A stretch of DNA of 24,430 nt from CANJQJ01 sp964383565 (GTDB lineage: Bacteria; Pseudomonadota; Alphaproteobacteria; Sphingomonadales; Sphingomonadaceae), in contig CAYLIK010000031.1 of NCBI GenBank assembly GCA_964383565.1, positions 1-24,430 on the forward strand, written 5' to 3'. Positions 14,803 to 21,456 of this stretch are shown here, one piece after another. The notes beneath the pieces were generated by a model that did no database searches, was not told the DNA's origin, and saw only the letters and a program-made list of their open reading frames with translations. Numbering within the stretch: the stretch's first letter is position 1; each line of letters begins with the position of its first letter. Both the position numbers and the translations under genes were made by a program.

Positions 14803-15905
14803 ACCCAGCCGATCGAGGTGAAGAACACCGCAAACGCCGCATCGATCACGATCACGAGGAAGATCGCTTGCACCACTGAGGCCGTGGTGCGCAGGCCGAC
14901 ATCCTCGGCATTGCCTTCGACCTGCATGCCCTGGAAGCAGCCCGCCATCGCGATGATGAGGCCGAACACCGGGGCCTTGATCATGCCGATCCACAGGTCA
15001 GTCATCGGCACGACCTCGCGGATGCGCTGGATGAAGGTGACGGGCGGGATATCGAGGCTGATCCAGCAGAAGATGCCGCCGCCAAGGATTGCCACGAGCG
15101 AGGCGTAGAAGCCCAGCAACGGCATCATGATTACGGCGGCCAGCACGCGCGGCATCACCAGCGCTTCCATCGGGGAGACGCCGATGGTCCGCATCGCATC
15201 GACTTCTTCGGCGAGCTTCATCGATCCGATCTGCGCGGCGAAGGCTGAGCCGGAGCGGCCGGCGACCATGATCGCGGTCATCAGCACACCCAGTTCGCGC
15301 AGGGTGATCCGGCCGATCAGGTTGATGGTGAAGACCTCCGCGCCGAACTGGCGGAGCTGGACCGCGCCCTGCTGGCCGATGACGATGCCGATCAGGAAGC
15401 TCATCAGGCCGATGATGGCGAGCGCCTTGACGCCCACCACTTCGAATTGGCGGACGACCGAGTTGACGCGAAAACGGCGCGGATGGCGGATCAGCGCCCA
15501 GCTGGAAATCACGACCGCGCCGAAAAAACCGAGCAATCCCAAAAGCGTGCGGCCGGCCATGATCGTGGCCGTGCCCATCTCATCCAGCACGCGGATAAAA
15601 GGAGGGGTGCGATCGGGGCGAATCTTGAGCGGCTGATCCGCAGCTGAGACCTGCTCAAGCAGCCGCTCGGCATCCTCGTTGGCGCCGTCGATTTCCGCTC
15701 CGCTGTCGCGCGCCAGACGGTGGACCAGCCACGCGCCGATCGTGTCGATCCGTTCAACGCCGGACAAATCGATCCGCGTCGGCTGGCGATCGAGCGCGCC
15801 GAGCCGCGATCCGAGCGTACTCGCTTCCGCAAGCGTCAGCGCGCCGGTGAAGCGCAGCACGGGCGCATCGCCTTGCTCGTCGATCGTGAAGTCGGCCCCG
15901 GTCAT
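14799..15905 (-). CDS. Lipid ABC transporter permease MlaE with fused N-terminal STAS domain
   Basis: The 368-residue protein has a STAS domain at about 14-90 (LRFTGALTLAEASTLGSRL; RIDLSGVERIDTIGAWLV at 44-61), the fold of MlaB, followed by the MlaE permease (about 120-368) with five to six hydrophobic segments. Typical permease motifs are ALAIIGLMSFLIGIVIGQQGAVQLRQFGA, ELGVLMTAIMVAGRSGSAFAAQIGSMKLAEEVDAM and GNAEDVGLRTTASVVQ. In E. coli MlaB is a separate subunit that stabilises MlaF; here it is built into the permease. It leads the operon mlaE-mlaF-mlaD-lipoprotein. MlaC and MlaA are not in the window. The start at 15905 has no obvious ribosome-binding site. Confidence 0.9.
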   Translation of the reverse strand: MTGADFTIDEQGDAPVLRFTGALTLAEASTLGSRLGALDRQPTRIDLSGVERIDTIGAWLVHRLARDSGAEIDGANEDAERLLEQVSAADQPLKIRPDRTPPFIRVLDEMGTATIMAGRTLLGLLGFFGAVVISSWALIRHPRRFRVNSVVRQFEVVGVKALAIIGLMSFLIGIVIGQQGAVQLRQFGAEVFTINLIGRITLRELGVLMTAIMVAGRSGSAFAAQIGSMKLAEEVDAMRTIGVSPMEALVMPRVLAAVIMMPLLGFYASLVAILGGGIFCWISLDIPPVTFIQRIREVVPMTDLWIGMIKAPVFGLIIAMAGCFQGMQVEGNAEDVGLRTTASVVQAIFLVIVIDAAFAVFFTSIGWV

Positions 15906-16002
15906 TGCGTGGGACAGTGGTGCAAGTTCAGGGGATGGGCAAGCATTGGTTGGGAGACGCGCAGGCGGTCGTTACGGTTCCGCCGTGGGGTGCGCGCCTG
16001 AA

Positions 16003-16028
16003 GCCTTCTCCCGCTTGCGGGAGAGGGC
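16003..16028 (-). terminator. Hairpin immediately after the DNA glycosylase gene
   Basis: GCCTTCTCCCGC and GCGGGAGAGGGC pair over 12 bp with one G-U pair and a tight TT turn. It lies 3 bp beyond the stop of the minus-strand glycosylase gene and upstream of mlaE, so it may separate the two transcripts. No T-run follows on the minus strand, so termination strength is uncertain; CTCCCGC/GCGGGAG palindromes also occur as dispersed repeats. Confidence 0.45.
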
Positions 16029-16031
16029 TCT

Positions 16032-16535
16032 TTAGCGCGGGGTGAAGCCGGCCAGTTGAAGCAGGTCCATCCAGATCGTCTCGTTCCAATAGCGCCGCGC
16101 CAACGGCGAGGTGGAGGGGGCGACGTAGAGGCGGGTTGGTCCGATGGTCTCCGGCAACAGGCCATAGGGCACTTGTTGCCGGCGGAGATAATGTTTGGCG
16201 GAGAATTTGCCGTTGAAGACCATGATGCCGGGCGCGGCGGCGGCGATACGATCGGCGAGGCCCTCCGGATCGAAATCGTTGCGGGTCATGGCGCTGTCGG
16301 CGCCGAACGCATGTTTGCAGATGTCGGTCAGGCCGACGCCGTAGCTGGGCAGTGCCGGATAGTCCTGCGGTGCAAAGCGATGCGGCGTCACCCCGCCGCG
16401 ATGCATCACGCCCCAGAACTGGTTCTGCGGATGCGCGTAATAGGCCTGATCCTTTGCCGATCGCGTGCCGGGCGCGGTGCCGCAGACGACGAGGCGCAGC
16501 CTTGGGGGCAGGACGTCGGGGAGGATTGGCATCAT
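16032..16535 (-). CDS. Uracil/mismatch DNA glycosylase superfamily protein (Mug/TDG-like)
   Basis: The 167-residue protein has the layout of small uracil-DNA-glycosylase superfamily enzymes: VVCGTAPGTRSA (16-27) as motif 1, YYAHPQNQFW (32-41), GLTDICKHAFG (68-77), VFNGKFSAKHYL, and VAPSTSPLARRYW (138-150) as the minor-groove loop. Such enzymes remove deaminated or mismatched bases to start base-excision repair. Motif 1 is GTAPG where E. coli Mug has GINPG with a catalytic Asn; YYxHPQNxFW and PSTSP also recall the deoxyinosine (hypoxanthine) glycosylases. Its substrate therefore cannot be named. The start is 16535 or the adjacent ATG 16532; the longer frame to 16631 runs through a palindromic repeat and is unlikely to be coding. 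Confidence 0.78.
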   Translation of the reverse strand: MMPILPDVLPPRLRLVVCGTAPGTRSAKDQAYYAHPQNQFWGVMHRGGVTPHRFAPQDYPALPSYGVGLTDICKHAFGADSAMTRNDFDPEGLADRIAAAAPGIMVFNGKFSAKHYLRRQQVPYGLLPETIGPTRLYVAPSTSPLARRYWNETIWMDLLQLAGFTPR

Positions 16536-16551
16536 CCTAACTTTCTCATTC

Positions 16552-16651
16552 CCGTTCGCCCTGAGTAGGGACTGAGCCTGTCGAAGGCCCGTATCGAAGG
16601 GTGCTTCGATACGCCATTTCGACAAGCTCAATGGCTACTCAGCACGAACGG
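16552..16651. repeat. 100-bp imperfect palindrome of the sphingomonad CTGAG/TGTCGAA type
   Basis: The left half begins CCGTTCG, CTGAGTAG, GAGCCTGTCGAA, CGTATCGAAG; the right half mirrors it as CTTCGATACG, TTCGACAAGCTC, CTACTCAG, CGAACGG around a 4-nt centre (GGTG). Small unpaired patches separate the matched blocks. It fills the gap between the glycosylase and aminotransferase genes, both minus strand. Such CTGAGCCTGTCGAAG palindromes are abundant in sphingomonad genomes (recollection). Confidence 0.75.
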
Positions 16652-16672
16652 TTTGGAGAGGCGCTTGACGAA

Positions 16673-17884
16673 TTAAACCGCCTTCACCTGCGTGGGGACG
16701 TTCACCCCCATGCTTTGCAGATAGCGTTTCACGTTGCGCGCCGCCTGGCGGATGCGATGTTCGTTCTCGACCATTGCGATCCGCACGAAGCCTTCGCCGT
16801 CCTCGCCATAGCCGACGCCCGGCGCGACCGCGACGCCCGCATGGGTCAGAAGCTGCTTCGAGAATTCGAGGCTGCCGATATGCGCCAGGGCCGGCGGCAA
16901 GGGCGCCCAGCAGAACATGCTCGCGCGCGACGGCGGGACTTCCCAGCCGGCGCGGCCGAAGCTTTCGACCAGCACGTCGCGGCGTTTCTTGTAGAGCTGG
17001 CGATTGGCCTCGACGATATCCTGCGGCCCGTTGATGGCGGCAACCGCCGCCGCCTGGATCGGAGTGAACGCGCCATAGTCGAGATAGGATTTCACCCGCG
17101 TCAACGCCGCGATCAGCTTCCTGTTGCCGACCGCGAAGCCCATCCGCCAGCCCGCCATGCTGTACGTCTTGGACATGCTGGTGAACTCGATCGCGACATC
17201 CTTCGCGCCCGGCACCTGCAGGATCGAGGGCGTCGGCTGGCCGTCATAATAAAGCTCGGAATAAGCCAGATCGGACAGCACCCAGACCTGATTCTCTTTC
17301 GCCCACGCAACCAGCCGTTCGTAAAAGGCGAGATCGACGACCTCGGCGGTCGGATTGGATGGATAGCCCACGACCAGGATCGAAGGCTTTGGCACGGTGA
17401 AGGCCATCGCCCGATCAAGCGCGCGCCAGTAATTCTCATCCGGCGTCGTCGGCACCGATCGGATGGTCGCGCCAGCGATGATGAAGCCGAAGGTGTGGAT
17501 CGGATAGCTCGGATTGGGTGCGAGCACGACATCGCCCGGCGCGGTGATCGCGGTGGCGAGGCTCGACAGCCCCTCCTTCGACCCCATCGTCACCACAACT
17601 TCGGTCTCGGGATCGACCTCGACCCCGAAGCGGCGGCCATAATAGTTCGCCTGCGCGCGGCGCAGTCCCGGAATGCCCTTGGACGCGGAATAGCCGTGCG
17701 CGTCGGGCTTGCGGGCCACTTCGCACAGCTTGTCGATGACGTGCTGGGGCGGCGGCAGATCGGGGTTGCCCATGCCGAGATCGATAATGTCCTCGCCCGC
17801 CGCGCGCGCCGCTGCCCGCATCGCATTCACTTCGGCGATCACGTAGGGCGGCAAACGCTTGATGCGGTAAAATTCTTCGGACAT
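16673..17884 (-). CDS. alaC: PLP-dependent aminotransferase, AlaC type
   Basis: The 403-residue class I/II aminotransferase resembles E. coli AlaC (glutamate-pyruvate transaminase) and related LL-diaminopimelate-aminotransferase-like enzymes. Key sites are GMGNPDLPPPQHV (37-49), YSASKGIPGLRRAQANYY (65-82), YPSNPTA with Asn177, LSDLAYSE with Asp205 and SMSKTYSMAGWRMGF with the PLP Lys239. The opening MSEEFYRIKRLPPYVIAEVNAMR is typical of AlaC. The start at 17884 has GAGGAAG 4-10 nt upstream; the frame is open 183 nt further but would overlap the phaC start. It is divergent from phaC with 111 bp between. The exact amino-donor range cannot be read from the sequence. Confidence 0.85.
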   Translation of the reverse strand: MSEEFYRIKRLPPYVIAEVNAMRAAARAAGEDIIDLGMGNPDLPPPQHVIDKLCEVARKPDAHGYSASKGIPGLRRAQANYYGRRFGVEVDPETEVVVTMGSKEGLSSLATAITAPGDVVLAPNPSYPIHTFGFIIAGATIRSVPTTPDENYWRALDRAMAFTVPKPSILVVGYPSNPTAEVVDLAFYERLVAWAKENQVWVLSDLAYSELYYDGQPTPSILQVPGAKDVAIEFTSMSKTYSMAGWRMGFAVGNRKLIAALTRVKSYLDYGAFTPIQAAAVAAINGPQDIVEANRQLYKKRRDVLVESFGRAGWEVPPSRASMFCWAPLPPALAHIGSLEFSKQLLTHAGVAVAPGVGYGEDGEGFVRIAMVENEHRIRQAARNVKRYLQSMGVNVPTQVKAV

Positions 17885-17931
17885 GTCTTCCTCGGTGAAT
17901 GGGCGCGGCCACGGCCCGTCAAAAAGCCAGC

Positions 17932-17961
17932 TTGCACCTATAGGGGTTATTGGTGCGTAAT
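17932..17961 (+). promoter_or_regulatory. Candidate sigma70-like promoter of phaC
   Basis: TTGCAC (17932-17937), an 18-nt spacer and CGTAAT (17956-17961) would start transcription near 17968, giving a short leader before the ATG at 17996. The -10 match is only four of six. The same -35 hexamer appears in the phasin promoter. Confidence 0.3.
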
Positions 17962-17995
17962 GGCAGTGGGCAGGCTGAAATACTGAGAGGGTGAT

Positions 17996-19780
17996 ATGGC
18001 GACGACCATGGATCAGGATCCCGACCTGCTGAAAAGCCCTGTCGCGACGCTTGAGGAATTGCAGCACTGGACCAGCGTGCTTGGCCGCGCGCAGCAGATG
18101 CTGGTTGAATATGCTGCCGAATCGTTGGGCAATGCTGATGCTTCGGGAGGATTTACCCTTCCCGCGATCGGCGCCATGCCATCATGGTCTGGCGAGGCAG
18201 AGAAGTTCGCGCGCCTGCAGGCCGATTTCTGGTCGGACGGGCTAAAGCTCTGGCAGCACTTCCTGCCGGCCAAGGGTGAAGAACCCGCGCAACCCTCGCC
18301 AGCGGACAAGGATCGCCGTTTCGCCGCGCCCGAATGGCGGACGCATCCGCTGTTCGATCTGATCCGGCAAAGCTATGTGATGCTCTCGGATCTGCTGCTC
18401 AACAGCGTCGATACGCTTGAGGGCCTGGATCCCAAGCAGCGCGCGCAGATCGGCTTTGCGACGCGGATGTTCGTGGACGCGCTGTCGCCGTCCAACTTCG
18501 CCTTCACCAATCCCCAGGTGATCGAAAAGACCCTGGCTACCCATGGCGAAAACCTGTTGCTCGGGCTGAAGCGCATGCTCGACGACATCCGCAAGGGGCA
18601 GCTCACCCATACCGATGTCGGGGCCTTCACGCTTGGCGAGAATATCGCCGCCACGCCGGGCAAGGTCGTCCACGAAACGCCGCTCTATCAATTGATCCAG
18701 TATACGCCGGTCACTGAGCAAGTGAACGCGATCCCCCTGGTGATTTTTCCGCCCTGGATCAATCGCTTCTACATTCTCGACCTCAATCCCAGGAACAGCT
18801 TCATCCGCTGGGCGGTGGAGCAGGGGCTGACCGTGTTCGTCGTTTCATGGAAGTCGGCCGACGCAACGATGGTCGATGTCACGATGGACGATTATGTCGT
18901 GGGGGGGCTCATCGATGCGATCGACACGGTCCGCGATCTGCTTGATGTGCCGGCCGTGCACGCCATCGGCTATTGCGTGGCTGGCACGGCGCTGTCGATG
19001 GCGCTCGCCTGGCTGGCCGCGCGCGGGGAGGAGAGCAAGGTGGCGAGCGCCACCTTCTTCACCGCCCAGGTCGATTTTTCGCGGGCCGGCGACCTTACGC
19101 TGCTCATCGACGATCAGATGCTGAAGGCGATCGAGTCTCTGTCGGCGGAAACGGGCTTCCTCGACGGACGCTATATGGCGTTGACTTTCAACCTGTTGCG
19201 CGGCCGCGACCTGATCTGGAACTATGTCGTCAACAATTATCTGATGGGCGCCGATTATCCGGCGTTCGATCTGCTCTACTGGAACGGCGACACCACCAAC
19301 CTGCCGGCGAAATGGCACAGCGCCTATCTGCGCGACCTTTATCGCGACAACAAGCTGGTCGAGCCAGACGCGCTCCGGATCGCGGGCGTGCCGATCGATC
19401 TGACGCGGATCAGGACGCCGGCCTATATCCAGGCGGGGCGCGAGGATCATATCGCGCCGGCCGCCAGCGTGTGGAAACTCACCAGCCATCTGCGCGGTCC
19501 GCTGCGGTTCATACTCGCCGGGTCCGGCCACATCGCGGGCGTCGTCAATCCGCCCTCCTCGGGCAAATATCAATATTGGACCAACGATCAGGAAGCACAT
19601 TCGCTCGAGGCCTTCATTGCGGGTGCGAAAGAAACCGCCGGAAGCTGGTGGCCCGACTGGCGCGAATGGATCGAGTCGCATTGCCGCGACACCGTGCCCG
19701 CGAAGCGCGCGCGAATCCCCGGAAAGGGAAAGCTCAAGGCGCTGGAAGATGCGCCTGGGCGCTATGTTCGCACGCGCTAA
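17996..19780 (+). CDS. phaC: Class I polyhydroxyalkanoate synthase
   Basis: The 594-residue enzyme polymerises (R)-3-hydroxyacyl-CoA into PHA on the granule surface. The lipase-like box is GYCVAGT with the nucleophile Cys327; Asp484 (GREDHIAP) and His512 (GSGHIAGVVNPP) complete the triad at spacings very close to Cupriavidus necator PhaC (319/480/508). An N-terminal domain (1-200, WRTHPLFDLIRQSYVMLSDLL, DGLDPKQRAQIGFATRMFVDALSPSNF-like segment) and a core with PLVIFPPWINRFYILDLNPRNSFIRW and FVVSWKSADA follow the class I pattern; the length and absence of a PhaE partner also fit class I. GAGAGG 6-11 nt before the ATG sets the start. The phasin gene follows after 98 bp with its own promoter. 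Confidence 0.95.
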   Translation: MATTMDQDPDLLKSPVATLEELQHWTSVLGRAQQMLVEYAAESLGNADASGGFTLPAIGAMPSWSGEAEKFARLQADFWSDGLKLWQHFLPAKGEEPAQPSPADKDRRFAAPEWRTHPLFDLIRQSYVMLSDLLLNSVDTLEGLDPKQRAQIGFATRMFVDALSPSNFAFTNPQVIEKTLATHGENLLLGLKRMLDDIRKGQLTHTDVGAFTLGENIAATPGKVVHETPLYQLIQYTPVTEQVNAIPLVIFPPWINRFYILDLNPRNSFIRWAVEQGLTVFVVSWKSADATMVDVTMDDYVVGGLIDAIDTVRDLLDVPAVHAIGYCVAGTALSMALAWLAARGEESKVASATFFTAQVDFSRAGDLTLLIDDQMLKAIESLSAETGFLDGRYMALTFNLLRGRDLIWNYVVNNYLMGADYPAFDLLYWNGDTTNLPAKWHSAYLRDLYRDNKLVEPDALRIAGVPIDLTRIRTPAYIQAGREDHIAPAASVWKLTSHLRGPLRFILAGSGHIAGVVNPPSSGKYQYWTNDQEAHSLEAFIAGAKETAGSWWPDWREWIESHCRDTVPAKRARIPGKGKLKALEDAPGRYVRTR

Positions 19781-19798
19781 CCCGTTGATCTTGCTTTA

Positions 19799-19825
19799 TG
19801 CTGCAGTGCACAAAAATGCGCTTGC
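19799..19825 (+). promoter_or_regulatory. TGC-rich cluster ahead of the phasin gene, candidate PhaR-type operator
   Basis: Five TGC triplets occur in 27 bp (starting at 19799, 19802, 19807, 19817, 19823), including the palindromes CTGCAG and GTGCAC side by side. The cluster runs into the -35 box. PhaR repressors of alphaproteobacterial phasin genes bind TGC-rich or CTGC/GCAG sites, so this is a plausible operator, but the match is by analogy only and no phaR gene is in the window. Confidence 0.35.
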
Positions 19826-19850
19826 ACGCGTCACATGTTTTTGCTATTGT
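19822..19850 (+). promoter_or_regulatory. Sigma70-like promoter of the phasin gene
   Basis: TTGCAC (19822-19827), a 17-nt spacer and TATTGT (19845-19850) form a good housekeeping-type promoter. Transcription would start near 19857, about 22 nt before the ATG at 19879, with TAGGAT 7-12 nt upstream of that ATG as ribosome-binding site. Confidence 0.6.
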
Positions 19851-19878
19851 GCATCGCAACATGGGGTAGGATTATCCA

Positions 19879-20697
19879 ATGGCACGCAAGACGACCACTA
19901 CCGGCACGAGCAAACCTCGTGGCCCACGCGTAACGCGGCTCGCGCCGCGCCCCAGGAAGACACCCGTCGAGTCGGTCAAGGCCGCGGCTGAACCCGCGCC
20001 CAAGCCCGTTTCGAAGGTTGCGGAAGCAGCGCCTGCCGCCGTCAAGGCCAAGCCTGTCGCCGCTCCCCCGGCGCCGCCGGCGCCGGTCGCCACGCCCGAT
20101 CCCGTGCCTGCCGCCGTGGCAGCGCCCGTCGTGAAGGCTGTCGAGACCGTTGAAACCGCCGCCAAGGTCACTGCCGAAAAGGTCGCAGCCGCGACATCGG
20201 CTGCGGTCAAAGCCCTGCCCGAAGAGATTACCCCTTCATTTCCATCGAAAGGAAAGCCCGAAATGGCAACCGCAGCACCCGAGAAGATCAAGACTATGTT
20301 CACTGACATGAGCGACCGCGCCAAGACCGCGTTCGAGAAGAGCACGAAGCTCAGCGAGGAATTCGCTGACCTCACCAAGGGCAATCTCGAGGCCCTGGCC
20401 GAATCCGCCAAGATCGCCGCGAAGAATGCCGAGGCGCTCGCTCAGGAAGCAGCCGACTACAGCAAGAAGAGCTTCGAGACCGCGACCGCCACGATGAAGC
20501 GCTACAGCGCCGTGAAGTCGCCAGCCGAGCTCATTCAGCTCAACGGTGAGTTCGCCAAGACATCGTTCGATTCGACGGTCGCCGAGCTGTCGAAGGTCAG
20601 CGAGACCCTCACCAAGATGATGGGCGATATGTTCCAGCCGCTGTCGAGCCGCTATGCGGTCGCGAGCGAGAAGATCAAGTCCGCTTCGGGTTTCTGA
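19879..20697 (+). CDS. Phasin family protein with Lys/Ala/Pro-rich N-terminal extension
   Basis: The 272-residue protein has two parts. Residues 1 to about 125 are low-complexity, rich in Ala, Pro, Lys and Val, and begin with a strongly basic patch (MARKTTTTGTSKPRGPRVTR), resembling histone-like tails of PhaF-type proteins. Residues 130-272 form an amphipathic helical phasin domain (KIKTMFTDMSDRAKTAFEKS, NLEALAESAKIAAKNAEALA, SAVKSPAELIQLNGEFAKTSFD, MFQPLSSRYAVASEKIKSASGF). Phasins coat PHA granules and control their size; a basic tail could also tie granules to DNA. It follows phaC, has its own promoter and ends at a strong terminator. A second possible start lies at Met129 with its own ribosome-binding site. 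Confidence 0.88.
   Translation: MARKTTTTGTSKPRGPRVTRLAPRPRKTPVESVKAAAEPAPKPVSKVAEAAPAAVKAKPVAAPPAPPAPVATPDPVPAAVAAPVVKAVETVETAAKVTAEKVAAATSAAVKALPEEITPSFPSKGKPEMATAAPEKIKTMFTDMSDRAKTAFEKSTKLSEEFADLTKGNLEALAESAKIAAKNAEALAQEAADYSKKSFETATATMKRYSAVKSPAELIQLNGEFAKTSFDSTVAELSKVSETLTKMMGDMFQPLSSRYAVASEKIKSASGF
20248..20265 (+). promoter_or_regulatory. Internal ribosome-binding site and start codon within the phasin gene
   Basis: AAAGGAAAG (20248-20256) lies 6 nt before an in-frame ATG at 20263 (residue 129). Starting here would give a 144-residue protein opening MATAAPEKIKTMFTDMSDRA, the length and start of an ordinary phasin. This ATG falls exactly at the border between the low-complexity tail and the phasin domain. 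Confidence 0.4.
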
Positions 20698-20722
20698 ATC
20701 CGTTAACGCGGCTTCGCTAAGG

Positions 20723-20754
20723 CGGCCGTCTCCCGAAAGGGAGGCGGCCGTTTT
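20723..20754 (+). terminator. Rho-independent terminator of the phasin gene
   Basis: A 12-bp stem (CGGCCGTCTCCC / GGGAGGCGGCCG, one G-U pair) with a GAAA loop is followed by TTTTCGTT. It starts 25 bp after the phasin stop codon and is the clearest intrinsic terminator in the window. Confidence 0.85.
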
Positions 20755-20795
20755 CGTTATGGGCCGTGCTGGTGATGAATCGGGCTCACATCCCC

Positions 20796-20823
20796 TTGCC
20801 CTTGTCGCCTGCTATACCATATT
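20796..20823 (+). promoter_or_regulatory. Candidate promoter of clpS
   Basis: TTGCCC (20796-20801), a 16-nt spacer and CATATT (20818-20823) would start transcription near 20830, upstream of both plausible clpS starts. Each box matches only four of six consensus positions. Confidence 0.3.
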
Positions 20824-20882
20824 CTGGCGGGCGGAGATTTCTGACACCTATGGATTGCGACATCGAACTTCACCGGACCCGG

Positions 20883-21206
20883 ATGGCGGGCAACCGTGAT
20901 GCCGACAACGGCAACGGCGTCGGCGTGGCCACGCGCACGCGCACCCGGACGAAGAAGCCGTCCCCCTACAAGGTGCTGATGCTCAACGACGATTACACGC
21001 CGATGGAATTCGTCGTGCTGTGCCTGCAGCGCTTTTTCAGGATGAGCCTGGAAGACGCGACTCGCGTGATGCTCCACGTCCATCAGCGCGGCGTGGGCGT
21101 GTGCGGCGTGTTCAGCTACGAAGTGGCCGAGAGCAAGGTCAGCCAGGTAATGGACTTCGCCCGGCAGAACCAGCATCCACTCCAGTGCACGCTTGAAAAG
21201 GCGTGA
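20883..21206 (+). CDS. clpS: ATP-dependent Clp protease adaptor
   Basis: The 107-residue adaptor delivers N-degron substrates to ClpAP. The substrate-pocket residues are visible: NDD at 35-37 (MLNDDYTPMEFVV) and His67 within VMLHVHQRGVGVCGVFSYEVAESKV, nearly the same numbering as E. coli ClpS (N34, D35, D36, H66), which favours the start at 20883. An in-frame ATG at 20850 would add 11 residues and has GGAG about 13 nt upstream, so it remains possible. The N-terminal segment TRTRTRTKKPSPYKV is the basic flexible tail. clpA, often the next gene, does not follow; instead a repeat pair and an oppositely oriented regulator gene lie downstream. Confidence 0.92.
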   Translation: MAGNRDADNGNGVGVATRTRTRTKKPSPYKVLMLNDDYTPMEFVVLCLQRFFRMSLEDATRVMLHVHQRGVGVCGVFSYEVAESKVSQVMDFARQNQHPLQCTLEKA

Positions 21207-21295
21207 TACTGGACTGAAGCCTCGTCCCGCGACGTGACGAACACGAAATTAGAATCGACCGCAGGGCTTTTGCGTAAGAGCCTGGAGCAAGAAAT

Positions 21296-21393
21296 GTACT
21301 CCGGCGAAGGCCGGAGTCCAGTTTGACGCGGTTTTGGCAGAGACTCCAGGTCTGAACCTGTGTTCCTGGACTCCGGCCTTCGCCGGAGTACAC
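21296..21393. repeat. 27-bp perfect inverted repeat pair (REP/BIME-like)
   Basis: TGTACTCCGGCGAAGG then CCGGAGTCCAG (21296-21322) recurs exactly in inverted orientation at 21367-21393, with 44 bp between. Each copy is itself a hairpin (ACTCCGGC, short loop, GCCGGAGT). It lies in the 250-bp gap between clpS and the convergent Crp/Fnr gene. Confidence 0.8.
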
Positions 21394-21400
21394 TTGGGTA

Positions 21401-21426
21401 AAACGTCCCGCTTACGCTGGGGGACA
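21401..21426 (-). terminator. Weak candidate terminator of the Crp/Fnr gene
   Basis: On the minus strand GTCCC and GGGAC (5 bp) with an inner GC-GTAA-GC turn are followed by GTTTT. It lies 31 bp after the stop of the minus-strand regulator gene. The stem has a 3-nt bulge. Confidence 0.4.
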
Positions 21427-21456
21427 AAGTTCCGAGTCAACCGCGATGGGGCAACT

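Noticed and set aside
14803..14994. N-terminal extension of the MlaF frame
   Set aside because: This part lies in mlaE in another frame and is Arg/Gly/His-rich; the GTGA overlap start at 14802 gives the normal MlaF N-terminus.
16536..16631. N-terminal extension of the glycosylase
   Set aside because: It is translated from the palindromic repeat at 16552-16651 and does not look like protein-coding sequence.
17885..17995. Promoter for alaC on the minus strand in the phaC/alaC divergent region
   Set aside because: TATAGG-like and TTACGC-like hexamers are present but with wrong spacing.
18974..18994. PhaC box reads GYCVAG and not GxCxGG
   Set aside because: Ala at this position is common in alphaproteobacterial PhaC proteins and the Cys-Asp-His triad is intact.
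20766..20849. Longest possible clpS start
   Set aside because: It lies upstream of the candidate promoter boxes and adds unconserved residues; residue numbering against E. coli ClpS favours 20883.
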